Positions 50,492-61,272 of a stretch of DNA of 64,000 nucleotides are shown one piece after another. Source of the DNA: Sycobia sp. Sy_11 (taxonomy: Eukaryota > Arthropoda > Insecta > Hymenoptera > Epichrysomallidae); NCBI GenBank assembly GCA_018907035.1, contig JACCIC010000002.1, positions 2,811,001 through 2,875,000 of the forward strand. Direction: 5' to 3'. Position 1 is the stretch's first letter, and the number at the start of each line of letters is the position of its first letter. Both the position numbers and the translations under genes were made by a program. Under the pieces are notes generated by a model. It made no database searches, was not told the origin of the DNA, and saw only the letters and a program-made list of their open reading frames with translations.

Positions 50492-51654
50492 TTGTGAATG
50501 TTAGATTTATTTATAGTTTTAGGTTTATATTTAGCTATTCCCTCGGAAATGTCAATCCTATACGTTGGATTTTCCTTCAACTCGGATTACGTACGCATCA
50601 AATGTTGAAATTTCGTAAATCACGTATACGATGGATTTATTTTTGGCGATTGGAGTCCCACGTTTTACTCTTCTATTCAGAACTTAAGAACGGATACAGA
50701 ATGGAAATCTTTGGATGAACAGTTGCTACATGAAAATATAATCGCTGTAGCGAATAGCTTGGGGGAAAAACTCTGCAGTAAATAGGATAATTTATCGAAT
50801 TGTTTGCTCAAAGAGGGAACAGGAGAACCCATTATCATAACCTCAAATCGTTAAAAGTTATGATTCGGTTTTTTTCAGACGTGGTTAATTAGAAATTAGA
50901 TTAAAATTGTGCCAATCCATAGATTATGACCAATGTTATAAAGATTTTCCTGTATATAAATAATCTTATGAGTCATTGCGAGCTGACTGCGCAAATCATG
51001 GATTGGACTTCAATATCGAGCATCGAGCTACTGAAATACGGATAACTACTGCCAGCATCGATCGCCGGAAAGCGAGTCCCTCGATCCTACAGCTTTTCAG
51101 AATTATACAAAAATAACGCTCTGTGGTTACCGAGTATCTTCGTCTATATTCTAAAATATCAGATAAAGTAAAACGCTGACTATATAATCAATTGCTGGTG
51201 AATTAGACGACTGATTTTGTTCATTAAATATTGAAATTACTCGATAAGGTACGCCATAAGGGAAAAAACATTTTCAAAAGTGCCAAACTTTTTCAGCCCG
51301 CCCTCCCTCCACTTGCCCACACACGATCCGATCAGTGTACTCTTCAAATTCATCCCACAATCCTCTCAGTTCTTTCGTATAATTCGCGAAAAATCCCTTA
51401 TTGACAACTCTGTGCGCATATTCCTCTCTGAAAACTTTAAAATTCATCTCCTGTGGCATCGGGCATTTCTCGAACTATCGGACTTTCTATTTTCGTCCTT
51501 GCTAAATATACATACGATCTCTCTTCGTTCGACTCCGTATGTTCTCGAGAAAAATGCGAAAATACATGGCAAAGGTAGAGGGAACCATATTAAATTCATA
51601 AACCACGACGTATGAAATTCAAGCGAAATATGTCGGTTTCTGATCGATCGTCTG

Positions 51655-51655
<1 letters not shown>
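50489..51655. other. AT-rich noncoding stretch
   Basis: A 111-codon plus frame (51280-51615) and a shorter minus frame (51274-51459) overlap; neither has recognised features. Confidence 0.4.

Positions 51656-51660
<5 letters not shown>

Positions 51661-51734
<74 letters not shown>
51661..51734. repeat. (TA)n microsatellite, longest in window
   Basis: About 74 bases of uninterrupted AT alternation. A further 29-base tract lies at 51929-51957. Confidence 0.96.
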
Positions 51735-51737
<3 letters not shown>

Positions 51738-51922
51738 CAGAAATGTAAAAGTTGGTTGAAAAAACTTTTAAGTAGAATGATGATCGGCATTGATCAGACA
51801 ACGGTCGAATACCTTTCTGTGCTATCCTCCATCAATCATATTTCTCTCGTTCATCAACTCATACGTATATAAATATAATTTACTGGCTGCACTCAGATTC
51901 TCAATTATCTTACTGTGTCCCC

Positions 51923-51961
<39 letters not shown>

Positions 51962-52087
51962 ATCAATAAAACATCCACCTGATGCCGATGAGCGCGACTA
52001 TTGCATTCCTCTATCCGTAAACGAAAGCAAAGAGAGTTTGAAATACAACGAGAAGACGAATAAAAAACAATACCTCCTCTCGTTCTC

Positions 52088-52118
<31 letters not shown>

Positions 52119-52139
52119 AACACTAACCTACGGCAATTC

Positions 52140-52419
52140 CTCGAGTAATTCCCGTCTCGGACGCTAGGCCAACTTTGCCGCCACCTGTCGACGACGCACG
52201 GCTAGGCGATGCGGCTTCCGTACCTTCCACAGCCGCTATTATACATACATATATATATATATATATATACACAACGCGGAAGTGTATTTCGCCTGCCGGT
52301 GCACGGCGCGCTATGTCGGCCACCGCGACCGCGAGAGGGGGAAGTAAAGGGCGCGCAGCGTTGCGGCACTCCTGTATAGGCCATAGACGGAGAAGGCAGT
52401 AAGGTGGGGGGAGGGGGCA

Positions 52420-52468
<49 letters not shown>

Positions 52469-53000
52469 AGGAGAAGGTAAGAGCGCGAATATATCCCGGG
52501 CTCTCTCGTCAGCGCGACCTTGAATGCCGGCCTAGCCTAGACCTTCGCGCTGCGCGCGCGCTGGGCGAGCGCGGAGAGTCGAGCGTGTTGCTAACGTCGC
52601 CCAGGTTAGGTCTCGGTATTCTCGTATAACTATATATAGTTACCTGCGCTCACCTGCCTCTCTCTCTCTCGCTCTCGCTCCTTAGTTCTGGAACGAGATT
52701 CGGTATAACGGGATGCATTAGCCGCACCTAAACCCAGATAATACGGGCGAAGGAAGGAGAGGCCACCGCGGCGCCGCATAGCTTCCCTCCCTTCTCTCCC
52801 TTCCCTCCACCTTACGTTCTTCTTCTTCTTCTTCTCCCGCGGGCCGCGATGCGCGTTCTCGCGTAACAGCTGAGGATAAGGATGGGAGGAGAAGGAACGA
52901 CTGACGAGAGACAGAGAGAGAGAGAGAGAGAGAGAAAGGGGTAGGGATGGAAATTATTACGGCCTTTTTTCCCTTCTCGCATCCGCGCAAGTTCCTGCTG
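52140..53000. other. Large GC/CpG-rich block with promoter-like motifs
   Basis: Dense CpG sequence with (CT)n just before it (52092-52118), (GA)n at 52422-52466 and 52913-52935, GC alternation near 52547-52560, and a CTT patch at 52817-52833. The unique core at 52480-52680 includes the perfect palindrome TAACTATATATAGTTA (52627-52642), two CACCTG-type E-boxes (52643-52658, one on each strand) and CT-rich sequence. No credible ORF follows, so a regulatory element or untranslated first exon is the best guess. Confidence 0.35.
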
Positions 53001-53004
53001 ATGA

Positions 53005-53005
<1 letters not shown>

Positions 53006-53068
<63 letters not shown>
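53006..53068. repeat. (TA)n microsatellite
   Basis: About 63 bases of AT alternation, with further short TA tracts at 53116-53144. Confidence 0.95.
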
Positions 53069-53073
<5 letters not shown>

Positions 53074-53324
53074 CGATGGGCGATGATGGGCTCTCTAGCT
53101 GGTGTACTCGTATTACTATATATATATATATACTATATATATATACACCTTACGGTGTATGCAGCCACATCAGCAGCAGCGCGGCAAGGGCGACGCGGTC
53201 TATTTCAAGTAAGCACTAGCGCGAGCGCGCGCGCGGGCGATGATCGGATCTGACCTGACCTTGCGGAATTCCTATCTATGAGAAAGGCTGATTGTGTGTG
53301 CGTGTATATATATGTGTGTACGTG

Positions 53325-53392
53325 TGTGTATGTATGCATGTATGTATGTATGTATGTATGTATGTATGTATGTATCTATGTAAGTATTTATG
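53325..53392. repeat. (GTAT)n tetranucleotide repeat
   Basis: About 65 bases of TATG/GTAT repeat with a few variants (GCAT, TATC). Confidence 0.92.
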
Positions 53393-53399
53393 TATATAT

Positions 53400-54410
53400 G
53401 AATCTTGAGCGCCGCGGGACGGGAAAGTGTGGCAGGAGGGCTTCTCGCGCTGTTGAGCTGTGTTACAAGACGATGGAAAAGATGGTGGAGCATCGAGAAG
53501 GTTTCCTATATATAGAATTTATAAATGTGAAATTTGTAAAGTCATGATCGAATGCCTTGGCGATGATGCTAAGAAACGCCTTTTTAAAAGATCACAGTAC
53601 ATTCGCACACGATACAAGATTCGGTCTCATTCGAATTGGTATTGCATGTAAAGAAATTCTACAGCTATTAACATAGAGAAGACAATTGTGAGAAGAATTC
53701 ATGAAAACTATAAAAAGTTTTAACGAAAAATAACGAATTTCAAAAGGGCACTCAGAGTCTGATATTTGTGTACTATTTTGATTACCGTTATATCAATATC
53801 AAACCTTCTTCATTTTGTTTCGAAGAAATTAATATTTTATTGAATAATTTTATTTTTTATTATAAACAATATTTCCAGAAGATAATAGTTCAGCTAATTC
53901 AATCTACCTATATTACCAGTCTTTTTCTGCTTGTCTGCATGACCTTTAGAGCCATATTAGCAAATAAATATATGAAATTATTAATATTAAAAAATTAAAA
54001 TATTCAGCAAAGGATCTTGTAACGATTAGGAAAAAATTCAGAAAATTATTAAATATGAAAAGTAAATTTTTGAAGCATACAATGGAATAGAAGCAATAAA
54101 TAAGAAATAGTATTACTCGAATTTCCCACTGTGTAACGTGACCGCACGCTGAGAAACACTGGCATCGGGAGTTTCTAAACATTTTAAATAAAAAGTTAAA
54201 AATAGCTGATAATCAATATCATGAAATACTAAACCCATGCAATCAATCTGTTCGATTTTAATGGAACAACGTAAATGAACCTTTGAAAAAAAATTAGCAG
54301 AGATATTAAAATAAGCGTCTCTATAAATCCGTTATCGCGAGAACTATTTTTGTTAATCCGTGTTTATCTCGATTTGTTCCAAAATCCGTGTGACAAGGCA
54401 ATTCGTAAAA
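53400..54410. other. Mostly AT-rich noncoding stretch
   Basis: A plus frame at 53278-53547 runs through the tetranucleotide repeat and is not credible. Nothing else was recognised. Confidence 0.45.
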
Positions 54411-54414
54411 GGCA

Positions 54415-54960
54415 TTAAAAAATGATATAAGGAAGCGAGCGCGCTGCTTTGATTCCTCGACGGTGGCGCTATCTCATTAGCTTACGTCTAATTAACGCGG
54501 TTAACAGCGACTCCACGTCGACTACGACTGTTCATTCCACGAATAAACAATTATTTATAATATCGTAGCCGTGGCTTGAAATGTTCGCACACACAGCGCG
54601 CCGTTGCAAGATTTCCCTTTGCAAAAATGGCATTTGTGTATATGTATGTCCACGCGCGCGCGCGCGCGCGCGTGTGTGTCTAATGTATCCTTCTTCTCTA
54701 CCCCCTCCCCATTCGGCAACCGAGGTCTCGTTGCACGAATCGAGCGCACTTTTTGCGCCCGCATATAGGCGAAGTGCCAAGTCTATCGCGCATTAGCAAT
54801 GGCAAGTGCGCGCGCGCCCGTCCGGGTAAATCATTGTCGAAGGGATCGGTAGAGACACCTGGCGGAGAGATCGCGAGGCACCTTGTAATGCGCGCGTCTC
54901 ACCGACTCTGTAGATCGTTGTTGGTAAGACGCGGGAAAAACAAGTGTTTATTAATACGCT
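54415..54960. other. GC/CpG-rich block
   Basis: CpG-rich with a CG alternation at 54652-54672. AT cores such as CTCATTAGC and GTCTAATTAACGCGG (54472-54500) resemble homeodomain sites in a GC-rich setting. Overlapping frames on both strands look compositional. Confidence 0.4.
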
Positions 54961-55062
54961 TACAATGATATAAGTTTTTCATTTGAATTTATGGATTTAG
55001 AAAAATTTCCTATATTTATAAATGATTAAGAATCGAAAACGGATTCTTTAACTTACGTAATA

Positions 55063-55535
55063 AAATTAATAAATATTTTTATCAGTCGTACAGTTTTTAT
55101 AATATAATATATTAGCTAAAATAATGACAGTCAGCCTGTCTTTGTTTATGTTCACCCCTGTAGAATCTGAAATAAAACTTATTACTACAATAAATTGTAT
55201 TAAAAATGAAAAATAAAAATAAAATAATAAATAAAATAAAAATAATAAAAGTAATATTCTGTGTTAGTAAAGGACAACCTGACTGCCCTCACCACCTTAA
55301 ATTTAGAATTACCTTAGTGTCCGACGTTTCGAACCGCTACGGTTTCACTTTTATTATTTTTATTTTATTTATTATTTTATTTTTATTTTTCATTTTTAAT
55401 ACAATTTATTGTAATGATAAGTTTTATTTCAGATTCTACTGGAATAAACATAAACAAGAACAATCTGACTGTCATTATTTTAGCTAATAAATTATATCAT
55501 AAAGACTGCAAGACTGATAAAAATATTTATTAATT
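55063..55535. mobile_element. Long-terminal-inverted-repeat MITE (foldback-like), 473 bp
   Basis: Two arms of 189 bases (55063-55251 and 55347-55535) are inverted complements of each other, roughly 90% identical by eye and without net indels, leaving a 95-base loop. Shared landmarks from outside in are AATTAATAAATATTTTTATC, TAGCTAAAATAATGACAGTC, GTAGAATCTGAAATAAAACT, and a shared A-rich tract. The 93-codon frame inside (55206-55487) is an artefact of the A/T-rich arms. There is no coding capacity, so movement would have depended on another element's transposase. Related copies lie at 12146-12420 and 55905-56035. No target-site duplication could be fixed. I do not recognise the superfamily. 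Confidence 0.85.
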
Positions 55536-55904
55536 TAACTCAGAACTGTCGACATAAGTACAATTTTGAATTCTAATTTACGTAATATTTTATAAACAAA
55601 ATTATTAACCAATCAGAAAGATCGTATTAGAACAATTTTATTTAAATATCATTCGGATAACTGTGAAACTTGTTCTAGAGATATATTTCACATAAATTTA
55701 TTATAATCACTCTCGAGTTTTATTTTTTATTTACTGTCTTTAAATTACGAAATAAATGTTTGTGTCATCTTGAAAGATTTGTATTTGATGATTTATTCTA
55801 TAAATGTAAAATACTTAATAACCAATCCCTGATGATGAGTGGAATTGGCTTGAAGTGTGAAGTGAACAAAGGAGATAAGTAGAATTTCGGTAAATTTGGT
55901 GTCG
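55536..55904. other. AT-rich spacer between two MITE-related segments
   Basis: Nothing was recognised here. Confidence 0.45.
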
Positions 55905-56035
55905 GGGACAGTCAGATTAGTCTTTGCTAACATTAGTATATTGATTTTTTATATTTTATATTATATTTTACATTATTTTTATATAATTATAATTATATTG
56001 TTTTATAAAGACTGTAAGACTAAAATATTTATTAG
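55905..56035. mobile_element. Rearranged fragment of the same MITE family
   Basis: GACAGTCAGATTAGTCTTTG followed by CTAACA (from 55908) matches the complement of the loop of the 55063-55535 element. TATAAAGACTGTAAGACT and AAAATATTTATTA (from about 56003) match its right end. The sequence between is AT-rich and much shorter than in the full element, indicating internal deletion. Confidence 0.6.
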
Positions 56036-57490
56036 ATTCTAAAATTTTTTACACGCCCAAGTAAAAATTATGTAAATATTTCATATACATTTTAATTCTA
56101 AAATGCAGAAGTTACCTGACCTAAGAATTCTTCGTAAATCACTTTATTTCTTAGGAATATGAAATCCAAATAGAATTCCAGCTTGAAAATTCAATTCGGT
56201 TTTGAAATAGTCATCCGAACAATATAAATATGGTAAAATTTAAGTTCAACACTCTCTAACTTCACACTCTATGTTTAAAAAAACTTATCCTGAAATTATT
56301 TATTCATATAATGTTATTCAGAGCTGGAAAAGTTTTCTGGATATCCACTATTAATGAACAGTTAAATGTTGGATTTTCCATTTCAAAAGAATTCTCAAAA
56401 TCTTTCAATATCTATAAAAAAAATTGAAGAAGAAAATATTGTCTTCAAAATCTTGTTTCTAATAATGAAATAAATATAGTATCTATACTAATGAAAAATA
56501 AACATCAAATTTCTATAAAAGGAAGAAAATACAATGTACGCTTTTAGAAACATCATGAATGATGTAGTTGCCGTTGAATTCTGGATCGATCCACGCCGTA
56601 AACATTTAATTTAGAAAATTTGACATCAATCCGTAGATAATCAGATTATTAGGAATTTAGTTCAATTAGTTATTTCTTGTCGTTTTTCTCAGTTTTGGCA
56701 ATCGATCATAAAATTCAACGGAAAAGTATTTATCATGAACTTCTCCATTAATTCAAATCATAAATATAAATTTTCTATAATATAAAATATACACAGGCAC
56801 ACATTTCCTGATGTCCCAAACTCCAACCTACTACGAAGAGGTATTTTTGTCATCCAATTCTGTTAAGATCTGTTTAAGACCTGACCTTAATGTGATTGGC
56901 TTGTCCAAAATTGATCTTAAGAAGTTCATATTGTTTGACGATTGTTATGCATTAAAAATTAAGAAAACCAGAATAATTTAAAAAATTTTGATTAAAAAAA
57001 AAATTGAAGAAAAAATTTTAATTATTAAAAGAATTACACAATTCTTTATAATTATTTTTTATTTAATTGTACAAAATAAAAATAAAATAATTTACTTATT
57101 ATATTACAACGTTGTCGTAGTAATCTTTAAAATTTATTATTGCAGAATTATCAAGAATTATTTAAGAAACTTTGAATAAATTAAATCAATTATTTGAACA
57201 TATTTCTCTAGATGAAATTTATACTGTATTGCTCAATGACATCAATTTCATTAAAAAACAATTCTTTTCCATTGAATATCAAGTAATTAGATATTACCAG
57301 TAAATTAGTTTTTGCAAGTTTCATACTAGCTCTACTAACATCTTCATATTAGCAATTAATCATGTGAATTGTTTGAGATGAGTTGGATGAAATGCTTGTA
57401 TAATTTATGTAATTTGCGTTCACACTACACAGAGAGAAAATGTTCCTAAAAAAATCAGTATCTACTCAACTGATAGTCAGAATGTGGCGT
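56036..57490. other. AT-rich noncoding stretch
   Basis: No gene or structured repeat was recognised. Confidence 0.5.
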
Positions 57491-57535
57491 TTACTTTTCA
57501 ACATAATTTTAATGTAGACAACACAGGTGTCTTAC

Positions 57536-57782
57536 GAATGGCTGGGCAATAACTGCTTACATCAGAGTAATTACTACCTTCCGGTGAGCATATACTCGTA
57601 TTATACACGCAGTTATTGTAAATTACTTCTCTTAATGTGTAAAGAATCTGCAAGAGTGTTAAAATTACCGAATTCCAGGTAATTCTGTAGATCCACTTCT
57701 TTAATACGTAACACATCTCTTCATAAATCCAGGACCTAGTTAATAAAACAAAAACTTTTAATAAAAATTCAGTATTCTTCAT
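57536..57782 (-). CDS. Possible exon next to a mariner relic
   Basis: An open minus-strand frame with its first ATG at 57782 reads 82 codons and reaches a donor-like sequence, ATTC|GTAAGA (GT at 57535-57534). The translation is membrane-protein-like: hydrophobic stretches (EFLLKVFVLLTRSWIYEEM, SVILTLLQILYTL), then a Cys/Asn-rich tail (NNCVYNTSICSPEGSNYSDV). No family is recognised. It begins just 27 bases after the stop codon of the mariner transposase relic on the same strand, so it may be element 3' flank rather than a host exon. Confidence 0.2.
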
Positions 57783-57808
57783 TAATAGACAGTTAATAGC
57801 CAAAATCT

Positions 57809-58325
57809 TCAAAGATGAATATATTCAGTTCTGAATTTCTCGACATTTTCTATATCATTTTCATCAAAGAATGTGTCTGTCCATTCAAAATATGATTTAA
57901 CTTTGAGAATAGATTCTACCTGATTCTTCAGTTGATCCAAGGTGATGCGTTTCTTAGAGAGTTCTTAAAGGTTTGTAAAGAGAAGGTAATCCCTTGAAAC
58001 CTGACCTGGAACATAGATACAGAAGATGGAGAATCAATTGGAAGTGCATTTTTTTTATTTTGCCTATGAATATCATCGATTGGTGACATGGTACAGCATT
58101 ATAGAACAGTGGCATTTTCTATTTGAAACCGTTTATTTTATTTATTTTTTCTCTCTGTCGATCCTATAATTCTATTGGTCTTATCTTTCTTAAGTTCATC
58201 AATAATCACCAATTGACGTTTGAGCTTTTGATCTTTTTAAACGACTTTCAACAACTGCTGTCCATTGGTCTAAGAATCTTATTCGTTCAGTCACGTCGTG
58301 GTGGACCGTCATTCCATTCATTGTT
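57809..58325 (-). mobile_element. Mariner transposase relic, catalytic-domain half
   Basis: With several frameshifts and stops, the minus strand reads in order: TVHHDVTERIRFLDQWTAV and ESRLKRSKAQTS (matching the region after the first catalytic Asp), FYNAVPCHQSM and KIKKMHFQLILHLLY (HQDNAPCH region), SRDYLLFTNLKELSKKRITL, and finally SYFEWTDTFF and DIENVEKFRTEYI before a stop at 57809. This is the usual C-terminal half of an irritans/SETMAR-like mariner transposase. The first Asp motif has become MNGMTV and the second is also lost; the third Asp (RDY) is kept. The N-terminal half was not found upstream. The plus-strand frame at 58123-58371 is its antisense shadow. Confidence 0.8.
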
Positions 58326-58620
58326 AAAGATCAACGTAAAAATCAACGCCAATGAATTTTTTTTTTGTTAAATAAACAAAAGTCTCTGTACACTGCGAAC
58401 CATTATAACTTTCGAACCAACGCTTCGATTTCCATGCAATTTTGAATAATGTTATTGGAACTTTAGAACTTTCTGAAATGCATAAAGTCTGTCTTATCAA
58501 TTATTTATATGAATTGAGCTTCATAAACAATGCAAATTTCAATCAATAATTTTTGACTGACCAAAGAGCCATAAAAACTCAATGAACAAAATTATTTAAT
58601 GATCCTCGAACATTGGCTTG
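58326..58620. other. AT-rich spacer
   Basis: Nothing was recognised; it might include diverged mariner sequence. Confidence 0.35.
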
Positions 58621-59490
58621 GCGCTATATCAATCGCTGACTATTCGCTGCCACTCGCGCTGGACAACTAGATCGCATGTCCACTAAGTTGTCGTTGGACA
58701 ATAAACCGTGTATGCCTTGGACGCAGGCGAGGCGTCCCGCGCGACTGCAGCGCCGGGCCGGCTGGATCCCCGCGTCCGGAGCTAATTTTAATAATGTACC
58801 AAATGAAAATTAATCCCGGATACAGCGCGCCGTTATACGCCGCGGCGCGCGCGACACATTCCCGCGCACCGCTTCAAATTAAAACGCCCTGGCAAATATT
58901 TGAGAAGTAGCGCGACAAATATATAAGCTTGCGCGCAAGCTCTCCCTCCCCTCATCGCCCTCCCTCGCTCTATCTCTGTCCCTCTGTCTCCCTCTCATTC
59001 TTCTTCTCTTTCTCCCGCTCAGTCACTCACTCTTTTTCTCTCTCCATATCTATCTATCTGGAAATGAAGAACGTGTATATTAAAATTCCGGGACGGTATT
59101 AAACACGAGGGACGCGCTCTACCTTCCGAGGTGCGCGTGGCAGGAATCTTGTTTATCTCAGAACTTCCCACCCCCCCTTTTCTCTGCCATCCGCCACGCT
59201 TATCGCGGGATTTTTTTTTTCTTTGGACGACACTACAAACCCGGGGGTATAGAAACGCCATAGAGGAGGAAAAAAGGAGGAACATGTACGCGCACATCCC
59301 TCTCGTTTTCTACTTTTCTCGTAATATACGCCTCTTCATCCTAGATTCGCGCGTTTTTCTCTTACGCTTAGCAGCCCGCGCTCATCTGACGAGGGAAAAA
59401 ATCTTCTTTCTTGCTCCTCATTCTGCCATCTCTTTTTGGAAGAAAAGCAGGTGTTTCCTCTTTTTATCGCTTCATTGCTTGCGCGCGAAA
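58621..59490. other. GC/CpG-rich block
   Basis: Very CpG-rich at 58730-58900, with an AT-rich insert reading GAGCTAATTTTAATAATG and AAATTAATCCCGG. The latter contains TAATCC (58811-58816), the site type bound by K50 homeodomains such as Orthodenticle/Bicoid. CT-rich sequence follows (58940-59060). The 120-codon plus frame (59131-59493) has no recognisable domain and an open antisense partner. A conserved enhancer or promoter is plausible but unproven. Confidence 0.4.
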
Positions 59491-60620
59491 TAATATATTA
59501 ATCACTTTACCATCACTTATTTTTTCATTTCTGAAATGATATATTATAGGAATATTAAAGTATATGTGTACATAGATCATGAAGAAATTGAATAGCCAAT
59601 GCTCTTTTTAGTTTGCTAAGTTCACACTTATCATTACACAAATATATGACTTCCTTTTCATTTTACGCGCTCACTAAAAATAAAATCCGCGATTAAGCAA
59701 TAGTAGCCGATGAACAGTCACTAATAATCCAGTCAATTTAGCAAATAGGTAAGGTAAATATGAAACAAAGGACGAACAGAAATTTTTTTACACACACTTG
59801 TAGATAATATGTCAAAGATCAATCGTACATAATTTTTTATAAGTGGTGTCAATCAAGCCTATAGTTTAACAGTGATTAAAAAAATAAAACACGGTTTTTG
59901 TTCTAAATATGAATAATCAGATATTGATTGTATAGCAATGAACAAATGCATAGCTGTAGATTTTGCAAAATATGCTTAATATAAAATATTGTCAACTGAA
60001 ACTAATTTTGAAATTTACTAAAATTCGAAAAATAGCCTACATTGAAATCTCCTGCGAAAAGACTATGCGATTCATATTTGACATAATCTATTATTTGTAA
60101 GAATATATGTTGATTTATATTCTCTATATAAATAAAACTGCTGTTCGCAATTTTTCTAATTTGATTGAATTGTATAAGGGAATTAGTATCAAGTCACCCT
60201 ATCTAGCTAATTTTAAAAAGCTAATTATTAAAAAGATTCATACCGATTCAATCGCAGTTGTTTTCCAGTGCTTTCCTAGTGAATTTCATAGCTATCTTTT
60301 GATGTTACAACAAAGTTGATCCACACAAATATCTGTAATTCAATGTTTTTAACTTTTTTTTGCTATTTGTTCGTGCCATAAACTTTTATTAAGCATTTGG
60401 ATTCATTAGATTGAAATCGAAGTCACCGAGTGGAAAATCAATGAAACTGACATTCGTTTTGTTTTAGAGATATTGGCAGTTACTGATCGCCAGTGGAAAA
60501 CTATACTGTTTCACAGTTAAAATCAAAGCCACCGAATCAGTCACCGAACACTGTCAATAATTTAGTTTTACAGACTCATTGCATTGTAAGAGATATGTAT
60601 CAACGATATCTTTTTCACAC
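59491..60620. other. AT-rich noncoding stretch
   Basis: A 70-codon plus frame at 60107-60319 is the only notable ORF; no family was recognised. Confidence 0.45.
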
Positions 60621-60679
60621 TATATATATATATATATAAGACTCGCGTCTGGCTTCGTAAATATTCCATCTCTGCATTG

Positions 60680-60681
<2 letters not shown>

Positions 60682-60740
<59 letters not shown>

Positions 60741-60768
60741 TATTATATATATATATATAATACCGCAT
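60682..60768. repeat. (TA)n tract ending in a perfect 34-bp palindrome
   Basis: About 55 bases of AT alternation (60682-60736) run into ATGCGGTATTATATATA followed by its exact complement (60735-60768). GC-containing arms (TGCGGTATTA / TAATACCGCA) bracket a TA core. Confidence 0.9.
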
Positions 60769-60954
60769 CGAACACTTTTATATTATCTTTCTGTTAAGCG
60801 CCTATTAAGCTCCTTTCAGGCATCAAGTCTGCTTTAATGCCGCGCCGCAAAGAAGCCTGGGCTCCTTACTTACCTTTGATCGCTGGCTGCAGCTACCTCC
60901 CTAATTTCCCTCTCGTAACAGGAGTGCACCTGGCAAAATGCGCCTCCCACACAC

Positions 60955-60956
<2 letters not shown>

Positions 60957-61004
<48 letters not shown>
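60957..61004. repeat. (TA)n microsatellite
   Basis: About 48 bases of AT alternation. Confidence 0.95.
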
Positions 61005-61006
<2 letters not shown>

Positions 61007-61209
61007 GGATCTTAAAGAGGTTCAGAGGTTCTAGGCAAAATATATAGCAGACTGCGCGTAAATAAATTACGAGCCGAAGGTATATGAGAATAATTTTATT
61101 GGAACCGGTATGGTGCTCTTAGACTGGTGGGTTTATTGTTCAGTATAATCTTGCCAAAGTGACATCAAAAGAAGCTTCTGGAACAAAAATCGTAATCAGT
61201 GTAGAAATG

Positions 61210-61213
<4 letters not shown>

Positions 61214-61266
<53 letters not shown>
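61214..61266. repeat. (TA)n microsatellite
   Basis: About 53 bases of AT alternation, the third such tract within 600 bases. Confidence 0.95.

Positions 61267-61272
<6 letters not shown>

Noticed and set aside
55206..55487. 93-codon plus-strand ORF
   Set aside because: Lies across both arms of the palindromic MITE; its Lys/Asn- and Phe/Ile-rich ends are complementary A/T-rich arms.
58123..58371. 82-codon plus-strand ORF
   Set aside because: Antisense shadow of the mariner relic.
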